From positions 744,001-808,000 of the forward strand of contig OY782882.1 of the NCBI GenBank assembly GCA_963678485.1: a stretch of DNA of 64,000 nucleotides. The letters run 5' to 3'. This document shows positions 63,952 through 64,000 of the stretch, one piece after another (the stretch's first letter is position 1; each line of letters starts with the position of its first letter). Made by a program: the position numbers and the translations under genes. The notes under the pieces are model-generated. The model was not told the origin of the DNA. It did not search any database and saw only the letters and a program-made list of their open reading frames with translations. Source of the DNA: CALGYY01 sp963678485 (GTDB taxonomy: Bacteria; Bacteroidota; Bacteroidia; Bacteroidales; CAIWKO01).

Positions 63952-64000
63952 GACGAAAAATATTAATGAACTAAGAACTCAGGAAGTGCGACAGCAGCCG

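Noticed and set aside
1..64000. CRISPR array, prophage, intact insertion sequence or rRNA operon
   Set aside because: No regularly spaced direct repeats, transposase, integrase, phage structural genes or rRNA sequence were found on either strand.

Overview
The window looks like a chromosomal segment of a member of the Bacteroidota. The evidence is three or four secreted proteins with type IX secretion (T9SS) C-terminal domains, repeated TAnnTTTG -7 promoter boxes (the Bacteroidota sigma-A signature), mostly weak Shine-Dalgarno sequences, an A+T-rich background, and typical Bacteroidota families (DUF2461, a ComEC without an obvious nuclease domain, a SpoIID-like protein, a WD40-caspase protein). 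I cannot name a genus.

Layout. 1-6.8 kb (minus strand): a signalling block with a GAF protein, a CheR methyltransferase, a large hybrid histidine kinase and a partial REC-PAS protein. 7.1-11.6 kb: one large exported beta-helix-type T9SS protein. 11.6-17.1 kb (minus): a tripartite RND efflux operon whose membrane-fusion gene carries a single-base frameshift. 17.4-20.6 kb (minus): a sugar-modification operon with a FdtA-like cupin, a DegT aminotransferase, a polyprenyl-phosphate-type glycosyltransferase and a methyltransferase. 21.1-40.0 kb: a long surface acyl-modification region. It holds two paralogous pairs of MBOAT acyltransferase plus a giant (>1,100 residue) AlgX-like SGNH protein. Between them lie a fatty-acyl-AMP ligase with its acyl carrier protein (ACP), an opposed FkbH-ACP-methyltransferase-VOC operon, a B12-binding radical SAM enzyme, and several methyltransferases nearby. 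40.1-43.4 kb: two T9SS proteins. 43.5-49.5 kb: a third acyl-modification set, shaped like a dlt operon (SGNH, MBOAT, DltA-like adenylation enzyme, GNAT, ACP, exported CE2-like esterase). 49.6-57.3 kb: a DUF2461 gene, an exported WD40-caspase protein, a 1.1-kb gene-free stretch with GC-rich inverted repeats, and a second sensor kinase. 57.7-64 kb: a CAT-anticodon tRNA, an ArsB/NhaD-type transporter, ComEC, a S1/P1-nuclease-like exported protein and a SpoIID-like protein.

How the genes work together. The main theme of 21-49 kb is three parallel acyl-transfer modules: three acyl activators (fatty-acyl-AMP ligase, FkbH, DltA-like), three small ACPs, three MBOAT membrane acyltransferases and three membrane-anchored SGNH proteins. 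The natural reading is that different acyl groups (fatty or hydroxy acid, glyceryl-type, amino acid) are loaded on dedicated carriers and exported by MBOATs onto surface glycans. The neighbouring glycosyltransferase and aminosugar operon may supply the acceptor. The pairing of activators with MBOATs, the identity of the acyl groups and the acceptor are all inference from gene order and families.
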